Assembly (NCBI GenBank): GCA_002354735.1
Contig: DEMD01000010.1
Coordinates: forward strand, 62,001-126,000
DNA from: Gammaproteobacteria bacterium UBA2679
Lineage (GTDB): Bacteria > Pseudomonadota > Gammaproteobacteria > Pseudomonadales > Oleiphilaceae
Direction: 5' to 3'
Length of the DNA: 64,000 nucleotides
The position numbers and the translations under genes were made by a program. Numbering within the stretch: the stretch's first letter is position 1; every line of letters starts with the position of its first letter. Below the pieces are notes generated by a model that worked only from the letters and a program-made list of their open reading frames with translations, did no database searches and was not told the origin of the DNA. Positions 34,994 to 47,651 of the stretch are shown here, piece after piece.

Positions 34994-36481
34994 ATGCGAA
35001 AGAAATTACTCGTCACAGTGATAGCGGCCACCATTACTGGACTGGGCGGTTGCAGTGACTCATCCGACTCCTCCGACACGCCTGCAGCGATCGACACGAA
35101 TCCCAACACCGAATTTCTGGCCACGCTGGCCGTCCCTGCCACCTATAACTTCGAAAGCCGCTTCGTTGCGGGCGAAGAAAGCGCCCAGTATTCAGGCCAG
35201 GTTGCCCGGCAGGTGCTGATTGCCGACTTGAACACGGAAATCGGCAGCAAACTCGAAGCACGCATTGCCGATGGCACATGGACCAGCGACACGACAAAGG
35301 CCGATGTTCTGGCTGTGCTGAATAGCTATTTCGTCGAAGGGACCAACGCGGTTGGCGACAACCCAATCCTGCTAACGACCACTCCCCCGACGCTGCAGAC
35401 GACTTACAACGAAATTTCCAGCGACAAGAATCTGGTCGACAAGCTGGCTGGCAACGACAGTGCCACCGATCACAAGGATTGGGATGCTGGCGCCTTCGAG
35501 GGCTGGACTGCTGCTTCTCCGCAGGCACTGGTCGAATCGTGGTTCGACATCATCGCTACGAACACTGCGGCGCAGGCCGGTGGTGCTGTTCGCATTCATC
35601 CAGTGACTGGTGAAACCCTCAAGGTGTACCACACCGACGACGGCCTGGATCTTCAGCAGCTTGTACAGAAGTTCCTGCTCGGGGCGGTTACTTTCTCACA
35701 GGGCACAGATGACTATTTTGATGATGCTACTGAAGGTAAAGGTCTCCTGACCGACAACACCGTGGCAGACGGCGACAAGCCATATACCGAGCTACAGCAC
35801 CAGTATGATGAAGGCTTCGGCTACTTCGGTGCAGCACGCGATTATCTCGCCTATACCGATGAAGAGATCGCCGGGAAGGCTGGCCGTGAGGGCTTCAGTG
35901 AAGGCTATCACGACACCAATGGCGATAACGCCATCGACCTGAACGGCGAGTTCAACTTCGGTAACTCTACCAACGCAGCCAAGCGCGACCTTGGCAGCCA
36001 GAGCGGTACTGACTTCACCAAGACGGCCATGCAGGCCCTGCTGACCGGCCGTACGATCATCGCGCGCGCTGGAGACGATGGTGACGGCGCGCTGACCGAA
36101 GTCGAAATGGCTGTGCTGAAAGAACAGCGTGACATCGCCGTTAGTGCATGGGAAAAAGCCATTGCTGCGACCGTCGTGCACTACATCAACGACGTGCTAA
36201 CCGATATGGACAAGGCTGATGCCAACGACGGTAGCTACAGCTATGCAGCGCACACCAAGCACTGGGCAGAGCTGAAGGGCTTCGCGCTGGGCCTGCAGTT
36301 CAACCCACGCTCACCATTGAACAATGGCACCCGCTTCAAAGCAGTTCATGACTTGCTCGGCGAGCGACCTGCACTGCCAGGCGGCGCAGACTTCGCAGCC
36401 TACCGCGATGCACTTATGGCAGCGCGTGCCTTGATGCAGGAGGCCTATGGCTTCTCTCAGGCAGATGTCGAGAACTGGTAA
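34994..36481 (+). CDS. DUF4856-like lipoprotein
   Basis: A 495-residue exported lipoprotein (lipobox GLGGC, Cys20, then a Ser/Asp-rich linker DSSDSSD). The core shows the DUF4856 signature TYNFESRF and YSGQVARQVLI near 50-75 and YDEGFGYFG near 270. Two acidic stretches resemble calcium-binding loops: DTNGDNAIDLNGE (about 305) and GDDGDGALTEVEM (about 360). The ATG at 34994 has GAGG 6 bases upstream. Proteins of this kind are often found beside imelysin genes, which this one also is (with the hydroxylase between). Role unknown; likely an outer-membrane or periplasmic partner in metal-related work. A strong hairpin terminator follows. Confidence 0.7.
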   Translation: MRKKLLVTVIAATITGLGGCSDSSDSSDTPAAIDTNPNTEFLATLAVPATYNFESRFVAGEESAQYSGQVARQVLIADLNTEIGSKLEARIADGTWTSDTTKADVLAVLNSYFVEGTNAVGDNPILLTTTPPTLQTTYNEISSDKNLVDKLAGNDSATDHKDWDAGAFEGWTAASPQALVESWFDIIATNTAAQAGGAVRIHPVTGETLKVYHTDDGLDLQQLVQKFLLGAVTFSQGTDDYFDDATEGKGLLTDNTVADGDKPYTELQHQYDEGFGYFGAARDYLAYTDEEIAGKAGREGFSEGYHDTNGDNAIDLNGEFNFGNSTNAAKRDLGSQSGTDFTKTAMQALLTGRTIIARAGDDGDGALTEVEMAVLKEQRDIAVSAWEKAIAATVVHYINDVLTDMDKADANDGSYSYAAHTKHWAELKGFALGLQFNPRSPLNNGTRFKAVHDLLGERPALPGGADFAAYRDALMAARALMQEAYGFSQADVENW

Positions 36482-36511
36482 ACGGTCTAACGTTCTGTGT
36501 GAAAGCTTAAG

Positions 36512-36538
36512 GGCGGCTCCTAGGGGCCGCCTTTTTTT
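36512..36538 (+). terminator. Rho-independent terminator after DUF4856 gene
   Basis: Stem GGCGGC (36512-36517) with GCCGCC (36526-36531), 8-base loop, then seven T residues. It ends the imelysin-hydroxylase-DUF4856 group and separates it from the YkoF-like gene. Confidence 0.9.
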
Positions 36539-36612
36539 CGAAGGCTATAGTGGTCACCCAAACGTAGCAGAGTGAAAGGGGCTTTTTTCCTTCCGCCATT
36601 GGAGGCGCTGCT

Positions 36613-36861
36613 ATGTATCTATCCGTTCAACTCAGTTATTACCCGCTCTCCGAAGATTATAAACCTCGAATCAAGGCGCTGATCGCCCGGCTGGAAAATT
36701 CAGGATTGGAGGTTCACTCGAACCGGATGAGTACGCAAATCTTCGGCGATTTCGATAAGGTGATGCAGGTGTTCGCGGACGCCTTACGCTGGTCTTTCGA
36801 GACCTATGGCACGGCTGTCTTCACAGCGAACTTCATTCAGGGTGATCGGCGACCGAAATAA
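36613..36861 (+). CDS. YkoF-like thiamine/HMP-binding family protein
   Basis: An 82-residue single-domain protein. The first strand MYLSVQLSYYPLSEDY, the RLENSGLEVHSNRMSTQIFGDFDKV core and the FETYGTAVFTANFI end follow the ferredoxin-like YkoF family (PF07615), whose Bacillus founder binds thiamine or hydroxymethylpyrimidine with two such domains. Only one domain is present here, so it would have to dimerise. The ATG has GGAG 8 bases upstream. No thiamine gene lies near and no riboswitch was seen in the short leader. Function uncertain. Confidence 0.72.
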   Translation: MYLSVQLSYYPLSEDYKPRIKALIARLENSGLEVHSNRMSTQIFGDFDKVMQVFADALRWSFETYGTAVFTANFIQGDRRPK

Positions 36862-36958
36862 ATTTGGTCAAAGCTGGGCGGCAACGGGACGCTGAATCGG
36901 CGGGTTCTACAAACAATGCAGATCCCGCCCGTCAAAAAGTCAGATTATGCCGTGCTAT

Positions 36959-38788
36959 TTATTCGACGGTGACTGACTTGGCCAGATTTCGCGGCTGATC
37001 CACATCCGTACCCTTCAGTACCGCCACGTGATATGACAACAACTGAAGCGGAACCGTGTACACGATCGGCGCGAGAATGTCGTGAACCTTCGGGATGTGC
37101 AGCAGCGTCACACCTGGCTCAGGCGTAAAGTCCGTATCCTGATCTGCGAATACAAAGAGCTCACCACCACGTGCCTTCACCTCCTGCAGATTCGACTTCA
37201 GCTTCTCCAGCAGCTCGTTGTTCGGTGCCACGGTGATAACCGGCATGTCCTTGTCGACCAGCGCCAGTGGGCCATGCTTCAACTCGCCGGCAGGATAGGC
37301 TTCCGCGTGAATGTAGGAGATTTCCTTGAGCTTGAGTGCACCTTCCATTGCCACAGGATACATCGTGCCGCGTCCGAGAAAGAGGGCGTGATGTTTCTCG
37401 GCAAATGCCTGCGACAGACGCTCGATGGAGCCATCGAGGTCGAGCACTGCCTGAATCTGTGAAGGCAACGCGCGCAAACCTGCAACGATTTCGGCTTCCC
37501 GCTCACGGGACAGGCCATGTCGTCGTCCAAGCGCAAGGGTCAACATGAGCAGGGCCGTAAGCTGAGTCGTGAAAGCCTTGGTCGAGGCCACACCGATTTC
37601 AGGGCCCGCCAGTGTCATGACCGAGAGGTCTGATTCGCGCGTTAGCGAGCTGCCGGGCACGTTGCAGACGGTCAGCGCGGCTTTGAAACCTGCTGCCTTT
37701 GCCTGTCGCAACGCGGCCAAAGTATCGGCGGTCTCGCCCGACTGGGAAATGGTCAAAAACAGCATGTCGCTCTTGACGACATGGCTTCGGTAACGATACT
37801 CGCTCGCGACTTCGACAGAACAAGGAATGCCGACAAGATCCTCGATCCAGTACCGTGCAACGAGGCCTGCATGAAAACTGGTACCACAGGCAACGATCTG
37901 CACCGAACCAACGCCTTCGAAGACTTCAGCCGCTGCAGTACCGAGAACTTGATCAAGTACATAGTCAGCGCCCAGGCGACCTTCGAGCGTAGCTTTGATA
38001 ACCTTGGGCTGCTCGTAGATTTCCTTGAGCATATAATGGCGGAAGCTACCCTTGTCGGAGCTCTCGATGCCATACTCATAGCGCTGAACCGGTCGCTCGA
38101 CCAGCTTGTTGTCGCGATCCCAGATCCTGATGCTTTCAAGTCCAACTTCAGCCGTATCACCCTCTTCGAGATAGATGAAACGATCGGTCACCTGCAGCAA
38201 TGCAAGTGGGTCCGAAGCAATGAAGTTTTCACCAATGCCCACGCCGATAACGAGCGGTGAGCCCTCGCGGCAGACGACGAGATGATCCGGATCGTCGGCG
38301 TTCAGCACAGCCAGCGCGTAGGCGCCGTGGAAGTCCTGTATGACGGTATGCAGTGACTCGAGCGTGGGGCCGTTCTTCAGCTGCTTGTTCAGTGCATGCA
38401 CGACGACTTCGGTGTCGGTTTCCGACGTGAAGACGTAGCCGTCTTCCTTCAGACCACGGCGAAGTGCTTCATAGTTTTCGATGATGCCATTGTGAACGAT
38501 AGCCAGACGCTCACCAGATTGATGCGGGTGGGCATTCAGCTGCGAAGGCTTGCCGTGGGTAGCCCAGCGCGTGTGGGCAATACCGATGTGGCCAGGCAGG
38601 GGACTGCTGGTAATCGCTTCCTCAAGCTTGGCAACCTTGCCAACTTCGCGCTCTCGCTGGAGCACACCTGCAGCACTCATAACCGCCATACCGGCCGAGT
38701 CGTAGCCCCTGTACTCCAAGCGCTTCAAACCTTCGAGAAGAATCGCCGAGACGTCCCGCTGCGCAATTGCGCCAACTATTCCGCACAT
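36959..38788 (-). CDS. glmS: Glutamine--fructose-6-phosphate aminotransferase
   Basis: A 609-residue enzyme, same length as E. coli GlmS, that makes glucosamine-6-phosphate for peptidoglycan and LPS. The glutaminase half starts MCGIVG (Cys1 after Met removal is the nucleophile), with [13 protein letters not shown] and [11 protein letters not shown]; the two SIS domains follow ([30 protein letters not shown]), and the C-terminal end is LAKSVTVE, close to the usual AKSVTVE. Expressed with glmU, whose stop lies 94 bases upstream on the same strand. No glmS ribozyme was seen. The end of the gene is 97 bases from the plus-strand YkoF-like gene, with nothing notable between. Confidence 0.97.
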   Translation of the reverse strand: MCGIVGAIAQRDVSAILLEGLKRLEYRGYDSAGMAVMSAAGVLQREREVGKVAKLEEAITSSPLPGHIGIAHTRWATHGKPSQLNAHPHQSGERLAIVHNGIIENYEALRRGLKEDGYVFTSETDTEVVVHALNKQLKNGPTLESLHTVIQDFHGAYALAVLNADDPDHLVVCREGSPLVIGVGIGENFIASDPLALLQVTDRFIYLEEGDTAEVGLESIRIWDRDNKLVERPVQRYEYGIESSDKGSFRHYMLKEIYEQPKVIKATLEGRLGADYVLDQVLGTAAAEVFEGVGSVQIVACGTSFHAGLVARYWIEDLVGIPCSVEVASEYRYRSHVVKSDMLFLTISQSGETADTLAALRQAKAAGFKAALTVCNVPGSSLTRESDLSVMTLAGPEIGVASTKAFTTQLTALLMLTLALGRRHGLSREREAEIVAGLRALPSQIQAVLDLDGSIERLSQAFAEKHHALFLGRGTMYPVAMEGALKLKEISYIHAEAYPAGELKHGPLALVDKDMPVITVAPNNELLEKLKSNLQEVKARGGELFVFADQDTDFTPEPGVTLLHIPKVHDILAPIVYTVPLQLLSYHVAVLKGTDVDQPRNLAKSVTVE

Positions 38789-38882
38789 AAACTGTACCTG
38801 TTCAAGCTGATATTCTAGAGAGTGATGAAGCTGTTTAACTGATTACCTGGCCCTGTCGCCCAGACCGGCGCCACCTTACAGC

Positions 38883-40277
38883 TTATGTATTCGGCTTTTT
38901 CTTGGCTGGACGCTTCCAGCCATCAATTTTTTTCTGTTTACCACGTGCTACTGCCAGTGAATCGGCCTCGACGTCGTGAGTAATGACCGAGCCGGCACCA
39001 ACGGTTGCATTGGCGCCGACAGTCACTGGTGCCACCAGCGCAGTGTTCGACCCGATAAACACGTTGTCCCCAAGCACAGTCTTGAATTTGTTGACGCCGT
39101 CGTAGTTGCAGGTGATGGTGCCGGCGCCTACGTTCACGCCCTTCCCAATCTCGCTATCGCCAACGTAAGACAGGTGATTCACCTTGCTGCCCTCGCCAAT
39201 CACAGACTTCTTCACTTCCACGAAGTTGCCTATCTTGGTGTCGCTGGCGAGCTCGCAACCGGGGCGCAATCGCGCATACGGGCCTATGACCGCACGCGAT
39301 CCCACTTTGCTGCTCTCAACGGTACTGAATGCGAGTATTTCGGTATCCGCGCCAATCGTGCAATCTCGCAGTACGCAGTTCGGCCCGATACTGACGCGAT
39401 CGCCAAGGACGACGTTGCCCTCGAAAACTACGTTGATATCAGCGAAGCAGTCACGGCCTGTCCTGACACTACCGCGAACATCGACACGCGCGGGATCGGC
39501 CAGGGTACAGCCCTCTGTCATCAGCCGATCAGCTTCCTTACGCTGAAACTGTCGTTCGAGCGCAGCGAGTTGAAGTCGATTATTGACGCCTTCGACCTCC
39601 ATCGCACTGGCGGCTTCACCACTACCGACCGGCACACCATCGGCAACAGCCAGCGCCACGATATCGGTGAGATAGTATTCACCTTGGGCATTATTGGAGG
39701 AAAGTTTTGGCAACCACTGATTCAGTCGATCGAGACTGCAACACATGATGCCGGTATTCACTTCCTTTATCGTCTTCTGTGCGGGACTCGCATCTTTTTC
39801 TTCGACGATCCCAATTATTTCATGGCTATCGTTTCTGAGTATCCGACCGTAGCCGCTCGAATTGTCGAGCGTGACAGTCAGGATGCCGAGCTTGCCCGCC
39901 GAGGCTGCAACGAAATTGCGCAGTGTATCTGCAGCAATCAGCGGCACATCGCCGTATAGGATGAGCACCTGGCTCGCATCATCGGCAACTTCATTCAGCC
40001 GCGGCAGGGCCTGGGCGACTGCATGTCCGGTTCCCAATTGCTCGGCCTGCTCACTGTAGGTCAATCGATCAGCTGCAGGGATTGTGGACAGCTTCTGCCG
40101 AACATGCTCTCCCTTATGACCGTAGACAATATGGATGTGACCCGGCTCGATTTTTAGCGCGGCATCGATGACGTGTTCGACCAGGGGCTTGCCTGCAATT
40201 CCATGCAACACCTTTGGTTGGTCGGACTTCATTCGGGAGCCTTGTCCTGCGGCGAGTATGACGACTTCCAGTGGCAT
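38883..40277 (-). CDS. glmU: Bifunctional GlcNAc-1-P uridyltransferase / GlcN-1-P acetyltransferase
   Basis: A 464-residue enzyme making UDP-N-acetylglucosamine. The N-terminal nucleotidyltransferase domain has LAAGQGSRMKSDQPKVLHGIAGKP and the C-terminal part is a left-handed beta-helix of hexapeptide repeats (for example IGPNCVLRDCTIGADTEI, GAGTITCNYDGVNK). The true start is the ATG at 40277, with AGGA about 10 bases upstream; a longer frame to 40322 is open but its extra residues do not match the family. Lies between the ATP synthase operon terminator and glmS; order glmU-glmS after atpC is standard in Gammaproteobacteria. Essential for envelope synthesis. Confidence 0.97.
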   Translation of the reverse strand: MPLEVVILAAGQGSRMKSDQPKVLHGIAGKPLVEHVIDAALKIEPGHIHIVYGHKGEHVRQKLSTIPAADRLTYSEQAEQLGTGHAVAQALPRLNEVADDASQVLILYGDVPLIAADTLRNFVAASAGKLGILTVTLDNSSGYGRILRNDSHEIIGIVEEKDASPAQKTIKEVNTGIMCCSLDRLNQWLPKLSSNNAQGEYYLTDIVALAVADGVPVGSGEAASAMEVEGVNNRLQLAALERQFQRKEADRLMTEGCTLADPARVDVRGSVRTGRDCFADINVVFEGNVVLGDRVSIGPNCVLRDCTIGADTEILAFSTVESSKVGSRAVIGPYARLRPGCELASDTKIGNFVEVKKSVIGEGSKVNHLSYVGDSEIGKGVNVGAGTITCNYDGVNKFKTVLGDNVFIGSNTALVAPVTVGANATVGAGSVITHDVEADSLAVARGKQKKIDGWKRPAKKKPNT

Positions 40278-40325
40278 CTTGTCAGTTCCTGATAACGGGG
40301 CTTGCCGGCGCATCCGGCACAAATG

Positions 40326-40350
40326 AAAAAGGGAAGCTGCGGCTTCCCTT
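40326..40350 (-). terminator. Rho-independent terminator of the ATP synthase operon
   Basis: On the minus strand: stem GGGAAGC / GCTTCCC with four-base loop (plus-strand positions 40331-40337 and 40342-40348) followed by five T residues at 40330-40326. It lies 56 bases after the atpC stop. Flanking A/T pairs extend the stem to nine. Confidence 0.88.
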
Positions 40351-40405
40351 GTATAATAGCTTGTTGGGCTGATTTGTCTGCTTTGGACTACTACCTAGCG
40401 ACTGA

Positions 40406-40831
40406 TCAGCGTCCGGTCTTACGACGGAACTGCTGAATAGTACGCAGTCGAGCTGCGGCCTCGGCAAGCTGACTGGCCGCTTTGGAGTATTCGAAGTCTC
40501 CAGTACGGTTCGCCAGGGCTTCTTCAGCCTGACGCTTGGCTTCGATAGCGGCCGCTTCATCAACGTCACCGGCCCGCTCAGCCGTATCCGACAGAATCGT
40601 GACGATATCCGGCTGAACTTCAAGATACCCACCGGTCACGAAGAAGACCTCCTCAGCGCCACCCTGAGTAATGACCCGAACCGGGCCGGCTTTCAATGCC
40701 GTCAATAATGGGGCGTGTCCGGGATAAATACCCAGGTCGCCTTCGCTACCGGCAGCAATAACCATCTCCACCAATCCGGAGAAGATGGCACGCTCGGCGC
40801 TTACGATATCGCAATGCACGCTGATACCCAT
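40406..40831 (-). CDS. atpC: ATP synthase epsilon subunit
   Basis: A 141-residue F1 rotor-stalk subunit. The beta-sandwich starts [19 protein letters not shown] and has the conserved [20 protein letters not shown]; the C-terminal two-helix part, which inhibits ATP hydrolysis, has [15 protein letters not shown] and ends RRKTGR. Last gene of the operon, 91 bases after atpD, with the terminator beyond. E. coli epsilon is 139 residues. Confidence 0.96.
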   Translation of the reverse strand: MGISVHCDIVSAERAIFSGLVEMVIAAGSEGDLGIYPGHAPLLTALKAGPVRVITQGGAEEVFFVTGGYLEVQPDIVTILSDTAERAGDVDEAAAIEAKRQAEEALANRTGDFEYSKAASQLAEAAARLRTIQQFRRKTGR

Positions 40832-40922
40832 TGAAAAATTCCTCGCTCTGGCACTACTGACGACCTCATATGAATGTCGTCAGTAGCAATGTAGTGCCGC
40901 TAAATCACGGCCACTTGCCGCC

Positions 40923-42308
<1,386 letters not shown>

Positions 42309-42338
42309 TCATTCCTCTCAAAATAGATTCTGTTCAGC

Positions 42339-43202
42339 CTAGACCGCTGCGGCGCCGCCGACGATCTCTGAAATTTCCTGTGTAATTGCCGCCTGACGGG
42401 CCCGGTTGTAGGCCATAGACAGATCATCAATGAGGTCGCCCGCATTATCAGTCGCACTCTTCATCGCAATCATTCGAGCTGCCTGTTCGCAAGCGTTGTT
42501 TTCGACAACTGCCTGGTAAACCTGGGACTCGATATAACGATCGAGCAGGCCATCCAGAATAACCTGGGCCTCCGGCTCGTAGAGATAGTCCCATGTCCGC
42601 TCCTTCAGGTGTTCGTCTCCTGAAGGAGGCAGTGGCAACAGCTGGTCTACAGTAGGCTGCTGGGTCATGGTATTGATGAACTTGTTGTACACGATATAGA
42701 GACGATCTATCTCGCCACTGGCATAGGCATCCAGCATGACTTTTACCGAGCCAATCAACTTACCGAGAGACGGTGTGTCGCCCAGGTGAGTGACCGCCGC
42801 TACGACGTTACCACCGTAGCTCTTGAAGAAGCTCACGCCTTTCTGGCCGATTGCACAGAACTTGAGGTCTGCACCTTCATTCTTCCAGTGCTTCATGGAC
42901 CGCATGGTTTCGCGGAAGGCATTCACGTTGAGACCACCGCAAAGTCCGCGGTCAGTCGTCACAACGATATAGCCGACTCGTGAAACCGGTCGGTCTTTGA
43001 TATAGATGTGCTGGTATTCAGGGTTTGAGTGCGCAATGTGACTTACGACACTGCGGATGCGCTCGGAATAGGGCTTGCCCTGCGCCATCCGCTGTTGCGC
43101 CTTGCGCATCTTACTCGCAGCGACGAGCTCCATGGCACTCGTGATCTTTTGAGTGCTTTTGATGCTCGCAATCTGGGTTTTAATGTCTTTTCCGACTGCC
43201 AT
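42339..43202 (-). CDS. atpG: ATP synthase gamma subunit
   Basis: A 287-residue central shaft of F1. The N-terminal [33 protein letters not shown], the [15 protein letters not shown] segment and the C-terminal [37 protein letters not shown] are the family's three strong blocks. It lies 83 bases after atpA and 33 before atpD. E. coli gamma is 287 residues. Complete. Confidence 0.98.
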   Translation of the reverse strand: MAVGKDIKTQIASIKSTQKITSAMELVAASKMRKAQQRMAQGKPYSERIRSVVSHIAHSNPEYQHIYIKDRPVSRVGYIVVTTDRGLCGGLNVNAFRETMRSMKHWKNEGADLKFCAIGQKGVSFFKSYGGNVVAAVTHLGDTPSLGKLIGSVKVMLDAYASGEIDRLYIVYNKFINTMTQQPTVDQLLPLPPSGDEHLKERTWDYLYEPEAQVILDGLLDRYIESQVYQAVVENNACEQAARMIAMKSATDNAGDLIDDLSMAYNRARQAAITQEISEIVGGAAAV

Positions 43203-43285
43203 AGCTAGCTGCTCTGTCTACATTCGTATTGAGTGCGCCGGCTCTTCAGCTGGAGTGACCAGTCGGAAAGCCGGCAGCGACGTGC

Positions 43286-44830
43286 TTACCAGGTCTGGGT
43301 AGCCTTGAACTGTTCGATACAGTTCTTCAGACCAGCGGCGATCTCGTCGTTATAGTCACCTTTCTCGTTGATCTTGGCCAGCAACGCTGAGTGCTCGCTG
43401 TGAGCATAGGAAAGCAGCGCCGCTTCAAAGTCAACAATCTTGGAGGCATCGACATCCTCCAGATAGCCTTCGTTTGCAGCGAAGAGTGCCAGACCGATTT
43501 CAGCAACACTCATCGGGCTATACTGCTTCTGCTTCATCAGCTCCGTTACACGCTGACCGTGCTCGAGCTGCTTACGCGTGGCTTCATCAAGGTCAGAAGC
43601 GAACTGCGCGAATGCCGCCAGCTCACGATACTGAGCAAGTGCCAGACGAATACCACCGCCGAGCTTCTTGACGATCTTGGTCTGGGCCGCGCCGCCAACT
43701 CGAGATACCGATACACCTGCGTTCATGGCAGGGCGGATACCGGAGTTGAACAGGTTAGTCTCGAGGAAGATCTGACCGTCAGTGATCGAGATAACGTTGG
43801 TCGGTACGAACGCTGAAACGTCGCCACCCTGGGTTTCGATGATCGGCAGCGCCGTTAGCGAACCAGTCTTGCCTTTGACTTCACCGTTCGTCATCTGCTC
43901 AACGTATTCTGCGTTGACGCGTGATGCACGCTCAAGCAAACGGGAGTGGAGATAGAAAACGTCGCCAGGATAAGCTTCACGACCTGGCGGACGACGAAGC
44001 AGCAGGGAGATCTGACGGTAGGCTACAGCCTGCTTCGACAGGTCATCGAATACGATCAATGCGTCTTCGCCACGGTCACGGAAGTACTCACCCATTGTAC
44101 AGCCCGAGTAGGGTGCAAGGAACTGCATCGAAACAGGGTCAGCTGCACCAGCGGCTACAACGATGGTATGACCCATTGCATCATGCTGCTCGAGCTTACG
44201 AACGATGTTGGCGATGGTTGACTGCTTTTGTCCAATCGCAACATAGACGCATTTAACGCCGGTATTCTTCTGGTTAATGATGGCATCGATGGCGATAGCC
44301 GATTTACCAGTCTGACGGTCACCGATGATCAGCTCCCGCTGACCACGTCCGATTGGCACCATGGTGTCGATCGATTTGTAACCAGTTTGCATCGGCTCAG
44401 CGACCGACTGACGAGCGATAACGCCTGGCGCCACCTTCTCGATCGGGGCTGTCTCGGTGAAGCTGACTTCACCCTTGCCGTCGATAGGGTTACCCAGGGC
44501 GTCAACGACGCGACCGAGCAGACCCGTGCCGATTGGCACTTCAAGAATTCTACCGGTAACCTTGACCTTCTGGCCTTCCTGCAGATCCTTGTAGTCACCC
44601 AGTACGACAGCACCAACCGAATCACGCTCAAGGTTAAGTGCCAGACCGAAGATACCACCTTCAAATTCGATCATCTCACCGTACATGACGTCGGCCAGAC
44701 CGTGGATCAGAACGATACCGTCGGCAACGCCAACAATAGTCCCTTCGGTCCGGGCATCGGCGGAGATATCGAGCTTCTCGATTCTCTTCTTAATAATTTC
44801 ACTGATCTCTGACGGATTCAGTTGCTGCAT
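43286..44830 (-). CDS. atpA: ATP synthase alpha subunit
   Basis: A 514-residue nucleotide-binding non-catalytic subunit (E. coli 513). It starts [20 protein letters not shown], has the Walker A motif [13 protein letters not shown] near 170, [23 protein letters not shown], and the Arg finger in [36 protein letters not shown]. Located 29 bases after atpH. Complete and typical. Confidence 0.98.
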   Translation of the reverse strand: MQQLNPSEISEIIKKRIEKLDISADARTEGTIVGVADGIVLIHGLADVMYGEMIEFEGGIFGLALNLERDSVGAVVLGDYKDLQEGQKVKVTGRILEVPIGTGLLGRVVDALGNPIDGKGEVSFTETAPIEKVAPGVIARQSVAEPMQTGYKSIDTMVPIGRGQRELIIGDRQTGKSAIAIDAIINQKNTGVKCVYVAIGQKQSTIANIVRKLEQHDAMGHTIVVAAGAADPVSMQFLAPYSGCTMGEYFRDRGEDALIVFDDLSKQAVAYRQISLLLRRPPGREAYPGDVFYLHSRLLERASRVNAEYVEQMTNGEVKGKTGSLTALPIIETQGGDVSAFVPTNVISITDGQIFLETNLFNSGIRPAMNAGVSVSRVGGAAQTKIVKKLGGGIRLALAQYRELAAFAQFASDLDEATRKQLEHGQRVTELMKQKQYSPMSVAEIGLALFAANEGYLEDVDASKIVDFEAALLSYAHSEHSALLAKINEKGDYNDEIAAGLKNCIEQFKATQTW

Positions 44831-44859
44831 GCCAATATCCTCAAAAATTTCAAATTCGT

Positions 44860-45399
44860 TCAGGAACCCATTGTCTCGGACAGCTTCTGAAGGCGGCCGC
44901 GAACTGATCCGTCAATTGTCATGTCACCTGCGTGAATGACCACACCACCGATAAGCGAATTATCAACGGTGGTGGTTAGCTGAATATTCTTCTTCAGCTT
45001 GGTCTTCAACGCGTTTGCCAGGGTATCTTTCTCCTGGTCAGACAGTTCGAATGCACTGGTGACGGTCACATCGAGCGACTGTTCCTGCTCTGCCTTGTGC
45101 TGCTCGAAAAGCGCAGATATTTCGGGCAGAACCACGAGACGGTCGTTCTGGGCGAGCATACTCAGGAAGTTTTTGATGTCATCGCCCTGGACGTCGTCGC
45201 CAGACAGCTGCAGCAGCGTTTCCGCTTGCGCTTCCTGTGACAAGCCAGGATGCACGATGAAATCGCGGACCTGATCCTGTTCCACATAAGAGGCTAAAGA
45301 CAGGAGTGCGATCGACCATTGGTCGACCGTACCGTCCTGTCTTGCCTTCTCAAAGGCTGCCCGGGCGTAAGGCCTGGCCAGCGTCATGGATTGTGCCAT
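44860..45399 (-). CDS. atpH: ATP synthase delta subunit
   Basis: A 179-residue stator subunit linking F1 to the b-subunit. Starts [21 protein letters not shown] and ends with the typical [35 protein letters not shown] (this last stretch is the delta signature). 11 bases after atpF. E. coli delta is 177 residues. Confidence 0.96.
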   Translation of the reverse strand: MAQSMTLARPYARAAFEKARQDGTVDQWSIALLSLASYVEQDQVRDFIVHPGLSQEAQAETLLQLSGDDVQGDDIKNFLSMLAQNDRLVVLPEISALFEQHKAEQEQSLDVTVTSAFELSDQEKDTLANALKTKLKKNIQLTTTVDNSLIGGVVIHAGDMTIDGSVRGRLQKLSETMGS

Positions 45400-45410
45400 C
45401 AGCGCGCTCC

Positions 45411-45884
45411 TTAGTTCAGTTGCGCGGCAAGCTTACTCAGCATGTCGCTATGCGCGGACTGGTCCACAGATCGCTCCAGAATGCGCTCTGCGCCAGCCAC
45501 GGCAAGCGTAGCCACTTCTTCGCGGAGTGCTTTCCTGGCACGGTTCAGTTCCTGTTCGATCTCTGATCGGGCAGCAGCAATCTGCCGCTCGCCTTCAGCT
45601 CGAGCCTGTTCTTTGGCTTCTTCGATCATCTGTGTAGAACGCTTGTGCGCCTGCTCGATGATTTTGGCCGACTGGGCTTTCGCGTCCTTGAGTTCGTCAG
45701 CAACTTTATGCTGAGCAAGCTCAAGATCCTTCGAAGCACGTTCAGCTGCCTGCAGACCGTCGGCGATCACTTTTTCCCGCTCTCTGAGCGCCTGAATAAT
45801 CGGCGGCCAGACGTACTTCATGCAAAACAGCACAAAGAAGAAGAAAGCAATTGCCTGGCCTATCAAGGTTAGGTTGAAGTTCAC
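45411..45884 (-). CDS. atpF: ATP synthase b subunit
   Basis: A 157-residue peripheral-stalk subunit: one N-terminal transmembrane helix ([20 protein letters not shown]) with WPPI, then a long charged helix ([40 protein letters not shown]) that dimerises. Length matches E. coli b (156). Between atpE and atpH. Confidence 0.96.
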   Translation of the reverse strand: MNFNLTLIGQAIAFFFFVLFCMKYVWPPIIQALREREKVIADGLQAAERASKDLELAQHKVADELKDAKAQSAKIIEQAHKRSTQMIEEAKEQARAEGERQIAAARSEIEQELNRARKALREEVATLAVAGAERILERSVDQSAHSDMLSKLAAQLN

Positions 45885-45929
45885 GTCAACACCGCTCCTG
45901 CATTGGTCAATGGGTTAGTTTGGTTTGTA

Positions 45930-46214
<285 letters not shown>

Positions 46215-46262
46215 TTAACAACGTTATGAAAACAGATAAAACAGGTATTACTGAACTGATGA

Positions 46263-47111
<849 letters not shown>

Positions 47112-47156
47112 TCAGTGTACGGCAGGCCAGAGACGTGCCGGCTTCAAGTTGCGTAA

Positions 47157-47534
47157 TCATTGTGACCGCGGCTGCAAAATCCATGGAGCGAACCAGTGGA
47201 TGGCCTGTACGGCAATAAAAGCGGCAAACAGATGGCCCGCGCTGAGCGGCTTGACGAAGATGAAAGCAGCGGCAAATCCCGCTGCGGTCATGACCATCTT
47301 GATGGTTTCCGCTTTATAAGTTGTCTGTAATATGAGCCTTGCTGATCGAGCACCCTGATACCTGAACATGGCCAGAGAAAAATACAGGCCAGGTATCATG
47401 CAGATCAAGCCACCTAACAGGGCAGATAAGGCGGCGACTGCGCCACTCAAGGCACCTGAGACTCCCACACAGACCAGAATCATGAGGCCTTGCATGGCTG
47501 GCATCCGCCAGACCGGTGGTTTTCTCATCCGCAT
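47157..47534 (-). CDS. atpI: ATP synthase subunit I
   Basis: A 125-residue four-helix membrane protein that helps assemble the c-ring. Typical features: GLICMIPGLYFSLAMFRYQG and KAETIKMVMTAAGFAAAFIFV near the C-terminal half. First gene of the atp operon, about 50 bases after the predicted transcription start. Two in-frame ATGs, at 47534 and 47528, compete; AGGA lies 3 and 9 bases ahead of them, favouring the second. Confidence 0.9.
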   Translation of the reverse strand: MRMRKPPVWRMPAMQGLMILVCVGVSGALSGAVAALSALLGGLICMIPGLYFSLAMFRYQGARSARLILQTTYKAETIKMVMTAAGFAAAFIFVKPLSAGHLFAAFIAVQAIHWFAPWILQPRSQ

Positions 47535-47589
47535 CTTTCCTGCGTATGCTCAAGTTCTCCGGCTATGACCGGCAGATTAAAGCGGGGGC

Positions 47590-47618
47590 ATTATAGGGTC
47601 TGGTGTCTGCAATCGCAA
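47590..47618 (-). promoter_or_regulatory. Predicted sigma70 promoter of the ATP synthase operon
   Basis: Read on the minus strand: TTGCGA at 47618-47613, a 17-base spacer, then a perfect TATAAT at 47595-47590. It lies 34 bases downstream of the parB stop and about 56 before atpI. Confidence 0.8.
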
Positions 47619-47651
47619 GGCCAGAACTCGCGAGCTGAAGTTACTGATTTT

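Noticed and set aside
38976..39959. A 327-codon open frame on the plus strand inside glmU
   Set aside because: Fully antisense to a clearly recognisable GlmU; no recognisable protein features.
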